Positions 45,746 through 55,921 of a DNA stretch of 64,000 nucleotides are shown here, piece by piece (the stretch's first letter is position 1; each line of letters starts with the position of its first letter). The notes under the pieces are model-generated. The model was not told where the DNA came from. It worked only from the letters and a program-made list of their open reading frames with translations, and did no database searches. Source of the DNA: Saccharum officinarum (taxonomy: Eukaryota; Streptophyta; Magnoliopsida; Poales; Poaceae). The stretch spans positions 10,706,214 to 10,770,213 of the forward strand of contig CM036188.1 in NCBI GenBank assembly GCA_020631735.1, read 5' to 3'. The translations under genes were made by a program, and so were the position numbers.

Positions 45746-46506
45746 CCGTTTCGTCCCCGACCGATCTCATCTCACCCGCACGCGCTTCCGCCGCCGCCGC
45801 CTTGCCCTATTCGCCGTCTCGCCGTTTCCGCCGGCTCCTCACCGTCTTCCCTGCCGCCGGCGACCTCCGGTCGAGCACGCGCCGCCCCTTCCTCGCCTGC
45901 ACGCGCTCGTGGCTCGCGCACTGCTCGCTGCCGCACCCGCGCCGCCCGCACCCGCGCCGCCCGCACCCGCGCCGCCACCATCGCGCCACCGCCGCGCAGC
46001 CATCGTCCGACCGCGCCACCACCACCGGTGAGCCGCGCTCCTGCAAGCCAGCTTCATCTCCGACATTGGTACGACTCGTGCTTGCCTCCAATCGTTTTTC
46101 ATCGATCTGCCCTAACCCTAACCCTAACCCTAGGGTTCGTCGGTCGTTCGTTTGCCAACGAGTTTCGTCGCGAGTCGTCTTCTTCGCGAAGAGCTCGTCC
46201 GGTGGATTCGGGAATCTCGCGATCTAGGTCTCCTCATCTTGTCACCGTCGTCTCGTCGTTCCGAGGTAGCTTCACATCTCGATTCTCATCGTATCACATA
46301 TGCTTGCTTTCTCTAGGGTTTCGTACCTTTTAGTCGTATATGTGCTTATAGTAGATCTCTCTATTCCGTCGTTGCAGCGAGTCTGTCCGTGTGTCGGGTG
46401 AGATCTGTTTGCTAAATCCGAGGCCAAGCCTGCGAATACGGATTGAGGCCAAGCCTCTTGAGTGACAGTTCATCATCTTACAGAGGTTCTCAGTCACTGT
46501 GTCAGT
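45746..46506 (+). other. Putative leader of ORF3, with a possible intron
   Basis: The region looks like a host-gene leader. It starts CT-rich, has three tandem CACCCGCGCCGCCCG units (about 45938-45975), four CCCTAA telomere-like units (about 46110-46132) and a possible GT-AG intron (GAG|GTAGCT at 46266 to TTGCAG at 46377). No ORF of its own is convincing. The intron is inferred from splice consensus only. Confidence 0.4.
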
Positions 46507-48972
46507 ATGGTGCGTTGCAAGAACGCCGGTGGTGCTCCTGGTGACGGGAACGACAGTCCTCCTCGTCGGTCTGAGATTGCACGTGGGAAGCGTGTCAAGG
46601 TCTTGGCCAGAAAGAAGAAGAAGACACTCACAGAGGCAGAGATTGCTCAGGCCGTAGCAGATGCAGCAGAGCAGGCAGAGAGAGGTGGCAGGAGCAGTGG
46701 CATACGCATAGGCGAGCGTCGCTTTCATCTTGAAGGTCGACAGCTCGGCACAGAGGCCACTGAGGGCACTGAGGACACTAGAGCTGCAGAGGATATGTCA
46801 GTTGATCCACCCACAGAGACCACAGAGGCTCCAGAGGCTACAGCAGATACAGAGGAGCAGCCAGCTCAGTCTCCAGTACGTCGCCGCTCTACACGCGCCC
46901 GTACTCAGGTGTCTCCTCGGCCAGAGGGTCAGCGACGTGGAGCACGTCCTCCTCCCAGAGCTAGAGGTTCACCCCCGGTCGAGCACTTTGACTTGAGGGG
47001 TGCTACAGCACGTCAGGTGCAAGGGTTGAGGTTCGTGGAGGTCAGTCGGTGGTTTCCACCTGTGAGGGATCCCAGAGCTTCAGAAGGATTCTATACCCCT
47101 CTTCAGGAGGATTTCTACAGAGCTCTAGTTGACAGTGGTATTGCTTTCCGACCACAAAGGGTCTGTCGACTTGAGTCACTAGTCGAGGTTGTGGGAGAGC
47201 AGCTACGTCCGCACCTGTCCTTTCTGCCAGGCTTGTCAGATCTTCTTGGACGGACAGGTGCATACTGCGGCACATGGGTCAGAGAGTTCTATGCTTCACT
47301 ATGGATTGATCCTGCCCATGATTTCATTCACTTTGCATTCCGAGGCCGCGATCACCGCCTATACAGCAGCAGAGTGCGGGAGATTCTCAGACTCCCAGCT
47401 TTTGACACAAAGATACATCAGCTGTGTTATGGTCAGACTCCTCCTCCGAGACGCCCTCATGGCGGGACAGTGCCACCTACCGACTTGGTTCGACCCTGCT
47501 TCCGTGAGCCTTTTGGCGAAGGGTCTCGACGCACGCCCGCCAGTTTGACTCCACTGGCCAGAGTTTTGGATGCTATAGTCAGACGCACACTTCTTCCCAG
47601 ACTTGGCTACAGAGAGGGACTGACTCGGATGCAGTTATGGGTTGTTCACCACCTCCTCTCACAGACACGGTTTGATATATGGGATCTCATACTTAGTGAG
47701 ATGGAGGACACCATAGCTGAGGGCTTCAAGGGTAATCGTCAGCTGCCCTACGCACACTGGATCTGCTTCCTTATCAGATCATCTATTCAGCTGCCAGCAG
47801 AGATCCGAGCTGAGATATCAGATACTACCACTGCCTTTCCTGAGTATGATATCCGTCAGCTTTGGACGTCAGTTACTAGAGATCAGGCCCCAGTACCAGG
47901 ACAGCGTGTGCGACCTGAGGTTCCTGAGACAGCAGCTGAGCAGGACGCCACAGTTGATGAGCTTGCAGAGGCAGAGCTTGCAGATCTTGACGCTCAGCCT
48001 GCTGATCTTCCTGAGGATGGGACATCTGACAGCACTGATGAGGACTACCAGCCCATCCCCAGGTACCGGTCTCCTCGGTCCCACGACCACGAGGCCGGTG
48101 GCTCTGGTTCAGCCTCCCGCACAGACCCAGCCATGGTGGCAATACTTGAGAGGTTGACCCAGGCACAGGAGCAACAACAACAGCAAATACAGCGACAGGC
48201 TCAGGACACAGCTGCAGCACTTGCACAGATTCAGGCTCGTCAGGACGAGTTTCAGCGTCAGCAGCTTGAAATCCAGAGGCAGCAAGTCGAAATGCAGCGA
48301 CAGCAATATGAGATTCAGCGACAGACTGCAGCTAGTCAGCAGCAATACTTGGACCTCCTGCGCCATCTAGTCACGGTTGGGGTTCCTCCGCCTACTTCCG
48401 TCCTGACTTCTTCTTTACCAGCTTCTGCTCCATCAAGTCAGGGACAGCCGGGTCACCAGTTCACATCTCCACAACGGCAGGTTCCCCAGTCTTTCCAGTC
48501 CCCGAGCTTCACTCCTATTCACACGGGGTTTACACCATCAGACCAGCCTCGCCCTCACCTCCTGACAGGCACATCTTTCGGTGATTTCAGTGCTACCTAC
48601 AGCGAGTTGACTGGTCAGCCGACGCCCTCGCATACTACAGTTGTCACTTCTTCAGGTGTGTCAGCTTCAGAGGCAGCTATTCCTCCAATAACTGGAACTG
48701 GTACTACAGAGACTCTACCTTCGTCAGTTGCCTCCACAGATCCTCCTGCTACTGGCTCGCTACAGGCTCAGGTCACTCAGACGGATCCTATCATTACTAC
48801 TACGACAGTACCTGTTCCTGCCGTTCAGACCCAGACAGTTACACAGCCACATGCTTCATCAGAGGGTCAGCCAGATAGCTCAGATTCCGAGGGCGATTCT
48901 CTACACTTCATAATTACTCCGCGCACCTCGGCACCCGGCACGACTCCGTCTGTCCCCCCGTCAGATCCTTAG
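46507..48972 (+). CDS. ORF3, 821-residue protein downstream of pol (Sirevirus env-position ORF)
   Basis: I use the ATG at 46507; the open frame extends 15 codons upstream, but only from a GTG. The N-terminal part has a lysine-rich, NLS-like KRVKVLARKKKK and acidic T/E/P-rich stretches. Residues of about 150-450 form a globular domain (FVEVSRWFPPVRDP, EDFYRALVDSGI, WVREFYASLWID, RLTRMQLWVVHHLL-like region) that resembles the putative plant transposon protein domain of many plant hypothetical proteins (from memory). A glutamine-rich coiled coil follows (RQQLEIQRQQVEMQRQQ), then an S/T/P-rich tail. No signal peptide or transmembrane segment is visible, so an envelope role is not supported. Codon use is less A-rich than in gag and pol. 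The frame is intact. Confidence 0.8.
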   Translation: MVRCKNAGGAPGDGNDSPPRRSEIARGKRVKVLARKKKKTLTEAEIAQAVADAAEQAERGGRSSGIRIGERRFHLEGRQLGTEATEGTEDTRAAEDMSVDPPTETTEAPEATADTEEQPAQSPVRRRSTRARTQVSPRPEGQRRGARPPPRARGSPPVEHFDLRGATARQVQGLRFVEVSRWFPPVRDPRASEGFYTPLQEDFYRALVDSGIAFRPQRVCRLESLVEVVGEQLRPHLSFLPGLSDLLGRTGAYCGTWVREFYASLWIDPAHDFIHFAFRGRDHRLYSSRVREILRLPAFDTKIHQLCYGQTPPPRRPHGGTVPPTDLVRPCFREPFGEGSRRTPASLTPLARVLDAIVRRTLLPRLGYREGLTRMQLWVVHHLLSQTRFDIWDLILSEMEDTIAEGFKGNRQLPYAHWICFLIRSSIQLPAEIRAEISDTTTAFPEYDIRQLWTSVTRDQAPVPGQRVRPEVPETAAEQDATVDELAEAELADLDAQPADLPEDGTSDSTDEDYQPIPRYRSPRSHDHEAGGSGSASRTDPAMVAILERLTQAQEQQQQQIQRQAQDTAAALAQIQARQDEFQRQQLEIQRQQVEMQRQQYEIQRQTAASQQQYLDLLRHLVTVGVPPPTSVLTSSLPASAPSSQGQPGHQFTSPQRQVPQSFQSPSFTPIHTGFTPSDQPRPHLLTGTSFGDFSATYSELTGQPTPSHTTVVTSSGVSASEAAIPPITGTGTTETLPSSVASTDPPATGSLQAQVTQTDPIITTTTVPVPAVQTQTVTQPHASSEGQPDSSDSEGDSLHFIITPRTSAPGTTPSVPPSDP

Positions 48973-48996
48973 ATTAGTTTTTTTTGGCGCTTGATG

Positions 48997-49424
48997 CCAA
49001 AGGGGGAGAGAGAGTAGTTTCAGGGGGAGTTTTTGAGAAAGGTTTCTTCGTTTTTCTTGTGTGCTACATTCATGCATCATATTTACTTTTCAGTCATTGC
49101 TTTCGTGTGACATGTCATTGTGAGATAAACCCTAAGTCTTAATGTTTCATCCTGTTAGTGTTATCTCTTGTCACCGTTGTTAATTATAGCTCTAAGGTTG
49201 TGCTTCCGTGCCTTACTCCGATAAAATTACGAGCTATATCCGTTTGTGTACTAACGCCTTTGTCTTATCTTATGAGTACACTCTTTTGGCTTGGGACACA
49301 TAAGCATTTCCTTTCACTTCTCTACTTAATTGCTTGTTGCTTATGTGTACCATGCATGTTCAAAAACCTCAACTCAAATCTTTCATATCTGAGTATTGTC
49401 ATCAATCACCAAAAAGGGGGAGAT
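48997..49424 (+). other. 3' untranslated region with repeated polypurine tracts
   Basis: AAAGGGGGAGAGAGAG (about 48999), CAGGGGGAG (about 49022) and AAAAAGGGGGAGA (49411-49423), the last directly before the 3' LTR. Multiple tracts of this type are a described Sirevirus feature. The last is the expected plus-strand primer. Confidence 0.85.
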
Positions 49425-51030
49425 TGAAAGCATCTAGGCCCCGAGGTTTGGTTTCGGCAATTGATGACAACGCTTTATTACCATGACTAACGTGTGTTTT
49501 GCAGAAACTTTGGTAAGTTAGGTCATGGAGGTTTTAACTGCTTTGGGCACCATGGTATTCATGCCCCTTGATGGAAATCGTTTCGGTTTTCAAAAGAGTG
49601 ACGTCAAGATTAAGGACGGTTAGTTCCGGATGTCGAGGTGTTGAGAGACATTTGGAATAGTCGTTAGGATCTTCGTTTTTTCTCTTTTGGCCGTACTATA
49701 AAGGGGGGCATGAGCGGGTAGCTTGACCTAGGCGAGTCCTATGTTTAGGTGTGGTGCACACTTGTTAAACTTGGCGCTAGGCAGCTCTAGAATAGCTCAA
49801 AGTTCAGTTGAGAGCAACTTGGTTGAAGTTGTAACACTTTTCGGAGAGTTTCGGGTCATTTTCCAGTGACCGGACGCGGTCCTCGGCATGACCGGACGCG
49901 TCCGGTCAGTTCAGTTCCGCGGCTGGGGTTTCAGCTCTGAGCACCGGACGCGGTCCTCGCGAGGACCGGACGCGGTGGTCAGAAGTCAACACGTGTCACT
50001 TAAGGGAAACACCCGATCGGACGCGACCTGGGTATGATCGGCGCGTCCGGTCATAGTCCAGTAAGGTCCTGAGACGACCGGACGCGTCCGGTCATCACCG
50101 ATCTGACGCGGTAGCGCGTCCGGTGTGAGTACAGTAAGCTCCATGCACGATCGGACGCGTCCGGTCACCCCTGACCGGTGCGTCCGGTCATTTAGGTGTT
50201 TTTCGGTTTTTGACCGTTACGAGCGACCGGCGCGTCCGGTCAGTACGACCGGCGCGTCCGGTCAGCTCGAGTTTTGCTGAGTCAGCAGGTAACGGTTCGT
50301 TTCGTCTGTGGGGTGTATAAATACATCCCCACCACCTCTTTTAGAGGTCTCTTGCTCATTTGATCAGCTGATAAACACCTTTGAAGTGCAAGGTAGTGCA
50401 AGAGCACTAGTGAGGATAGAGATTTGAGAATCAAAGCTTGTGAGTTCCTCACTAGAGATTAGAGAGTAACAAGTGTGCATCCACTTTCTCATTTAGGCTC
50501 GTAGAGGTCAAGTGAGAGTTCTAGCTTGTTACTCTTGGTGATCGCCATCACCTAGACGGCTTGGTGGTGATTGGGAGTTTGGTGTTCATCCGGCGGAGCT
50601 TGTGGATGACCCAACTCATCTTGTGAGCGGTTGTGGGTGATTCACCGCGACGGAGTGTCAAAGAATCAACCCGTAGAGAGCACTTGATCCTTGCGCGGAT
50701 CAAGGGGGAGCGACACCCTTGCGCGGGTGCTCCAACGAGGACTAGTGGGGAGTGGCGACTCTCCGATACCTCGGAAAAACATCGCCGTGTTCCTTGCCCC
50801 TTTACATTCAAGCATTTACTTTCTCGTATTTACTTACATTGCTTGTTTACATTCCTAGACTTGCCATGCTAGACTAGGATTGGAAACTAGGGTGCAAAAC
50901 TTTGTTTCGGTAGACTCTCTAGGAACACAAGTAGACATTAGGGGTGAATTCCAGCTTGTAGGTTTTATTCCTTGCTTTTATTTTTAGAAAAGCCCAATTC
51001 ACCCCCCTCTTGGGCATCTTGATCCTTTCA
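49425..51030 (+). repeat. 3' LTR of the Sirevirus (1606 bp)
   Basis: This is the partner of 37693-39244 and contains the extra 51-bp segment (about 50049-50099) with one more palindrome. Its TATA box is at 50316-50323 and the palindrome cluster at about 49867-50270. The minus-strand frames in both LTRs are not genes. Confidence 0.97.
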
Positions 51031-51035
51031 TAGTT
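51031..51035. repeat. Target site duplication TAGTT (right)
   Basis: It matches 37688-37692. Confidence 0.95.
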
Positions 51036-52712
51036 AAATAAACTGTTGGAATGTATTTTTCACAAAAAATTATGTTCCTATTAATTATGAAGGATATAAA
51101 GATTAAAGTACTAAGTCGTAAGTCTTACCTACATAGGCGGGATTTGTCCGTTCAACCTCTGGATAATTTCTAGAGGCAGTGGTAGTGGTCAATATGCCTA
51201 CCTTAGTAAGTAAACTCCTAAGTTTTCTAAAATTATTTTGTAGTTTGGCTAGCTCTAACTCGTGGGTCCTGATAAAAACAATGTAGCAACTCTGTTCATT
51301 TCCCAGAGAGGAGCCATTCCGCAAATCAAAGAAAAAATGAACTGAAAAAGAAAAGGAGCTGGTAGAGTCCACAAATTGTACCTTCACTGACTCCATCTCC
51401 TTCATGCTATATTGCCACTGTAGAGCAGAGTGCGAACCCGAAGGTTCCACCAAATGAGCCCTTATTATGTTTGGACTGCCTACAGCTACGTACTTCAGCT
51501 TACGCTGAGGTGAGAAACAAAAACAAAGACTATTTTATATATTCTTATTTTTCTATATGCTATGACTGCTTTTTTTCAACGTCAAATTACACTCTAGTCA
51601 GCTGCTAAATACTAGCTAGCTATTGGGACACACTTTAATTAGTCTAAGTAAATAGTAAACACAACATTGAAATCACGCGCGTGAACTATATAGCAGATAC
51701 GAATATATCGATACATATCCCTAGCTTCTAGTACCGAAAGGCGGTGCTTGATAACATTCCCAAATGATTTCTTTAATTTCTTGGCTTTTATGATAGTACA
51801 ATTGTCTGTGCGCTGCGAATATAGAAGACGAATTTTCTTTTCCCGTAAAACGAGGCTATACGGGGAATGATTGAAAGCTTTCATAGAGTTCAGATGATCA
51901 CTCCCTTTCTTAGCACTGCATTTGGCTCGAAATTTGTTTATACATTCCTAAGGTCTTTTGGCCTACTACTAATATGATGCATATGCTGCAACTTGTTGAC
52001 AGGAGTATATTAAAATATGTTGCACATGGGTTCGATCAAAGAAACAATCTTATTCAAACCAAAGAAAAGTGTCCGGAAGTGTGAAAAGGAAAGCACGAGT
52101 CGAGATGGATGGATGAATGAAAATCGGCCGGGGTCACATGAATAATGCTAGTGGAGACGGTTACGTAGGTTAACAATAGGACTCAACTTGCACCTTTTCT
52201 TCATCCAATCATCAAGGGCCTGATGTACACTTATCTATTTCCGTACTGCTACCTTCTTTTCTCCTGATTTGAATCCAACTTTGTAGAATTTGTGTCGAAT
52301 GATTCGTCCTTGCAATTTGACCAACCAATGCCTAAAAAGCATACATGAATTCTGCCCTATATGTACATGCCTTCCTCACCTCCTTTAACTCGAACTCGGT
52401 CTCGTGGCCACAAACTGTATGTTCACCTAATCACCTATAATGCGTTTGTAAGCCTTATGACTTTCATTTGTACGGTGACTATTAGTTGTGTACCATTTTC
52501 TGGATGGTAGTGGCTAGAATCTTGTTACATTATCTAAAAATACATTTGTCGAATTATCTTGCCACATTTATTCTTAGATCTTGACTAGAACGAGACCAGA
52601 TTAAATTAATGTAGCCACTCCGGCCATAACAAAACACTAGCTAGCCATCAGCCCATCACGCGTGTGCTTGTCTCTGAAAGAAGTTACTACTGACGCGCCA
52701 GAAAGGATATCA
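51036..52712. other. Intergenic tract
   Basis: No gene recognised. A minus-strand frame at 51103-51453 (116 codons) has no domain I know and no promoter or splice context. The rest is AT-rich. Confidence 0.45.
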
Positions 52713-52953
52713 GGCCTTGTTCACTTCCCATCCCAACCTAAAATATTTCCTCTTTCACCCATCACATTAAATCTTTCGACGTATGCATGGAGCATTAAAT
52801 GTAGGTAAAAAAGATAACTAATTGCATAGTTTGTCTGTAAATGTCGGGATTAATCTTTTGAGCCTAGTTAGTCCATGATTGGACAAATTTTGCCAAATAA
52901 CAACGAAAGATGCTACAATAACTTTTCACCTACTTTTCGCGAAGTGAACACAC
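52713..52953. mobile_element. Tourist-like MITE, same family as 27020-27262
   Basis: The ends are GGCCTTGTTCACTTCCC and (complement) GGTGTGTTCACTTCGCG. The interior matches the 27.0-kb and 53.1-kb copies, in the opposite orientation. Confidence 0.8.
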
Positions 52954-53057
52954 CATCAGATTATCAATCCCTGCAGTATATAGCGAGAATATCAGACATT
53001 TAATTGCTCTCAGCAACAAAAGCAAAGACAGGAACCCGTGATATGTATTTCACTAAA

Positions 53058-53566
53058 GCCTTGTTTAGATGCCAAGTCGGGCTCCGCAACTGTTGTCGGA
53101 ACACTGTAGCAACTTTTGTTTTTTAGGATGTGTTCACTTCACGAAAAGTAGCTGAAAAGTTACTGTAGCGTCTTTCGTTATTATTTGGTAAAATTTGTCT
53201 AATCATGGACTAACTAGGCTCAAAAGATTCGTCCCGACATTTACAGACAAACTATGCAATTAGTTATCTTTTTTACCTACATTTAATGTTTCATGCATGC
53301 GTCGAAAGATTTGATGTGATGGGTGGAAGAGGAAATATTTTGGGTTGACATGGGAAGTAAACAAGGCCTTAGTGCAAAAAATTGTCCAAAAATTGATTAA
53401 TTAGACTCAAAATGTTCGTCTCGTAAAGTACAACAAAATTGTGCAATTAATTTATGATTTCATCTACATTTAGTACTCCATGCATTTGCCGACATTTTAA
53501 TGTGATGGGGAATCTCCTTTTTGCATAGTGGAATTTGGGGGTGAATTTGAGTATCTAAACAAGGCC
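53058..53566. mobile_element. MITE interrupted by another MITE
   Basis: The outer ends are GCCTTGTTTAGATGCC and (complement) GGCCTTGTTTAGATAC. The interior on both sides of the insertion belongs to the family of 25511-25775 (CGTCTCGTAAAGTACAACAA, CTCCTTTTTGCATAGTG). The inner copy splits it at a TTA. Confidence 0.8.
53126..53368. mobile_element. Inner Tourist-like MITE (243 bp) nested in the 53058-53566 MITE
   Basis: GGATGTGTTCACTTCACG to AGTAAACAAGGCC, flanked by TTA on both sides (53123-53125, 53369-53371). It is colinear with 27020-27262. Confidence 0.88.
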
Positions 53567-53818
53567 TAAGATCTACTCGTGGTAATAGTTAGCTAGCTAT
53601 TAGTAATAGTTACCTAGCTACCTATTAATTATTAACATGAACTATTTAGATGGACCTGTTAATAGGTAGTTGGCTAGTTGAATGGGGTATAAATTAGCTA
53701 TTGGAATGGAGTAGCTTTTAGCACACCTGCAACAATTAATAATGAACTAACTGATGCAAACTTCTCACCACCTAGGAGTTCATAAGTCTAGTTTTCCTAC
53801 CCTCACCTGCTAATTTTA
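53567..53818. other. AT-rich tract with TAGCTAGCTATTA-type repeats
   Basis: Short units of AATAGTTA(G/C)CTAGCTA recur. It is probably an old MITE remnant. Confidence 0.4.
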
Positions 53819-54542
53819 GGTAGTGTTTGATTAGAGAAGGTGGGGTGGGACGATCCTATCTCTGATTTCTGCGATGAGACTGCTCTATTTCTGTTTGGTT
53901 GAGAAGAGACGGGATGGATCTGTGTTTTTGTTTTGTTTGAGGACACCAAAAGTGTGATATGCTACTGACAGATGGGGCCCATGTGCCAGTCTATTTATTT
54001 TTTCCTCCCTTTCCTCTGTCCCTCCCTTCCCTTTCCACGGACGGAGTGCCGCCCGCTCCTTTCCTCTTCCCTACAGACGCATCCAGGCAGCGGGGCGGGG
54101 CTCGGACGCGTGCTCGCCCATGTGGCGGTGCAGAGCTCACCCGCGAGACTGCGGGGGTAGGGCAGGGCTCAGCCACGCGGCAGCGCGGAGCTCACTTGGG
54201 AGGCGGCGAGGCGGGGCTCGGCCTGGTGTTCGCCCGTCGCCCAACCGCGAGGCTCCGGCAAGTCCATTCCTCTTCTTCCTCAAGTCCGACAACTCCTCAG
54301 CTCCGGCAAGTCACTTCTTCCTCAGCTACGGCAAGCCGTGCTCCTCTTCTTTCTCGTTCGTTTCCCGCGCTTGCATCGCTCGTCCCATGGGGGATGACCC
54401 TATCCGCCAAATTTGAGGGGACGAGCTCGCCCCTAGATTCCCTTGTATATTCCCACCTGGGATGACCTTTGACTCTACTTACCCCCAACCAAACACCTGA
54501 AAAAGGGTCCATCCCACCTCATCCCTGCATCCAAACACTACC
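53819..54542. mobile_element. PIF/Harbinger-like non-autonomous element (724 bp)
   Basis: The ends are GGTAGTGTTTGATTAGAG and (complement) GGTAGTGTTTGGATGCAG, each followed by GGTGGGGTGGGA- or GGTGGGATGGA-like sequence, and flanked by TTA on both sides. The GC-rich interior (54020-54400) has open frames on both strands but no domain. It lies about 1.3 kb upstream of the transporter gene. Confidence 0.8.
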
Positions 54543-54751
54543 TTAGTTGTTAACAAAAAAAACTTTACTAGACCTGAGCAAATCTAGTTCGCCCTGACTT
54601 GACCCACCTGCCTTACTGAGCAGGGCCTCTGGATATGAGCCAAAAATAACCTTAGTTTGAGTCTGGCTCAAAATATTTCTTTTATTTATTTTCCTAACCA
54701 AGAGCAGAGGACGGTCCCGTTCTGACCTAAAAAAATGAGACCTAGAACTTT

Positions 54752-54992
54752 CGGATGCCAATTATGAGGACTAAACATGAGCTAATTACAAAACTAATTG
54801 CATAAATGTAAACTAATTTGTGAGTCGAATCTATTAAGCCTAATTAGTCCACGATTTGTTAATGTGGTGCTACAGTAAACATATGCTAATAATAGATTAA
54901 TTAGGCTTAACAAATTCGTCTTATAAATTAGTCTCCATCTGTACAATTAGTTTTATAATTAGCTCATGTTTAGTCCTCATAATTGGCACCCG
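54752..54992. mobile_element. MITE-like inverted repeat
   Basis: Arms of about 37 bases (54752-54788 and 54956-54992) match with one mismatch, around GAGGACTAAACATGAGC. The interior has CTACAGTAAACATATGCTAA and TTAATTAGGCTTAACAAATT, shared with 61.3 kb. The arms can form a strong stem. Confidence 0.75.
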
Positions 54993-55093
54993 AATGTCCG
55001 ATGTGACAGGGATCCAAACACCCCTTACTCTATTTTGAGACAGAGGTATTACTTTGGAGCTAGAATTGCATTTGCTTTGAGATAGAGGCAGTA

Positions 55094-55340
55094 CTCCATC
55101 TATCCACAAAAGGTGTGATTCTTATTTTTCAAGGAGTCAAAAGATTTAAAATTTGACCAAAGATATATAAAAGAAGTATTAACATTTATGATACAAACTA
55201 AGTACCATGAAATTAATTATAAAGTATATTTGTATAGTATATCTAGTTTAAGACATAAATAAACACTATTCACTATAAACTTAGTTAAAGATAAAATAGT
55301 TTGACTTGTACAAATTCTATAGTTAAGTTATTTAGTGGAC
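55094..55340. mobile_element. Degraded Stowaway-type MITE
   Basis: TA|CTCCATCTATCCACAAAAG starts the segment, and the interior has the AAAATTTGACCAAAGATATAT and CATTTATGATACAAACTAAGTA phrases of this family. The right end is not clear. Confidence 0.5.
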
Positions 55341-55800
55341 GTCACAGCTTTAATTTTGCAATGAGAAATCTAGATGTTTTAGCTTGTTTGGTTGGAAGCA
55401 TGAGCAACATGCCTGATAAAAAAACGCTCACCTATTCTTAAAAAAGTTGCTTACCTAAGGTGTCATGAGATTTCAATGATGCATTTTCACTTTTAAAAAA
55501 AAAAACAATACTACGCCGTCCCAAAAATGGACGTGCTTTTGGCAATAGATCTTTACAAGTACAATGTGCACATATATACAATAATCAGAAATACAATTAT
55601 ATTCAGATGGCGCCAGTTGTTTTTTAGAATAATTTACTAACAATAATAAATACTATGCTCCCCTAATTATTTCCTGAAATACATGCAGATCTCGTCGTAT
55701 ACAATACTACGGCATTTACTGTTTTATTTACCCGATGCCTTTCCAGCGAGCCACAGTGCCACACGAGAAAATACTTGTACCAAACCGCCGCGCCCTCCGC
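55341..55800. other. Proximal upstream region of the transporter gene
   Basis: AT-rich sequence without a gene, ending in the core promoter. Confidence 0.5.
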
Positions 55801-55803
55801 TTC

Positions 55804-55811
55804 TTTAAATA
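55804..55811 (+). promoter_or_regulatory. TATA-like box of the transporter gene
   Basis: TTTAAATA in TTCTTTAAATACCGCGG, 111 bases before the ATG and followed by a CT-rich leader. Position and leader composition fit a grass core promoter. Confidence 0.6.
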
Positions 55812-55921
55812 CCGCGGGTCTCTCCCACTTCCACTTCCCACTCTCCTCGCCTCCTCCCGTCTCGTGATCCCGTCCCGCTCCCCCGAATCCCGGAGAAACC
55901 CCCACCCCACGCGCCGCCGCC

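Larger units (their letters stand above)
37693..51030 (+). mobile_element. Sirevirus-type copia retrotransposon, 13.3 kb, very young
   Basis: LTRs at 37693-39244 and 49425-51030 are bounded by TAGTT (37688-37692, 51031-51035). Between them, in order, are a methionine-tRNA primer-binding site, a long gag with coiled coil and two zinc knuckles, protease, integrase, reverse transcriptase and RNase H, then a third ORF and repeated polypurine tracts. Clustered CCGGAC/GTCCGG palindromes in the LTR, repeated GGGGGAG tracts and an extra ORF after pol are known Sirevirus (SIRE/Maximus) traits. The LTRs show one substitution, three one-base indels and one 51-bp gap, so insertion was recent. Confidence 0.96.

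Noticed and set aside
46462..46506. Upstream extension of ORF3 to 836 codons
   Set aside because: The extension begins with GTG and not ATG. The first ATG in frame is at 46507, so I use 821 residues.
51103..51453. 116-codon minus-strand frame as a gene
   Set aside because: No recognisable domain, no promoter or splice context, and AT-rich flanks. It is left as unassigned.
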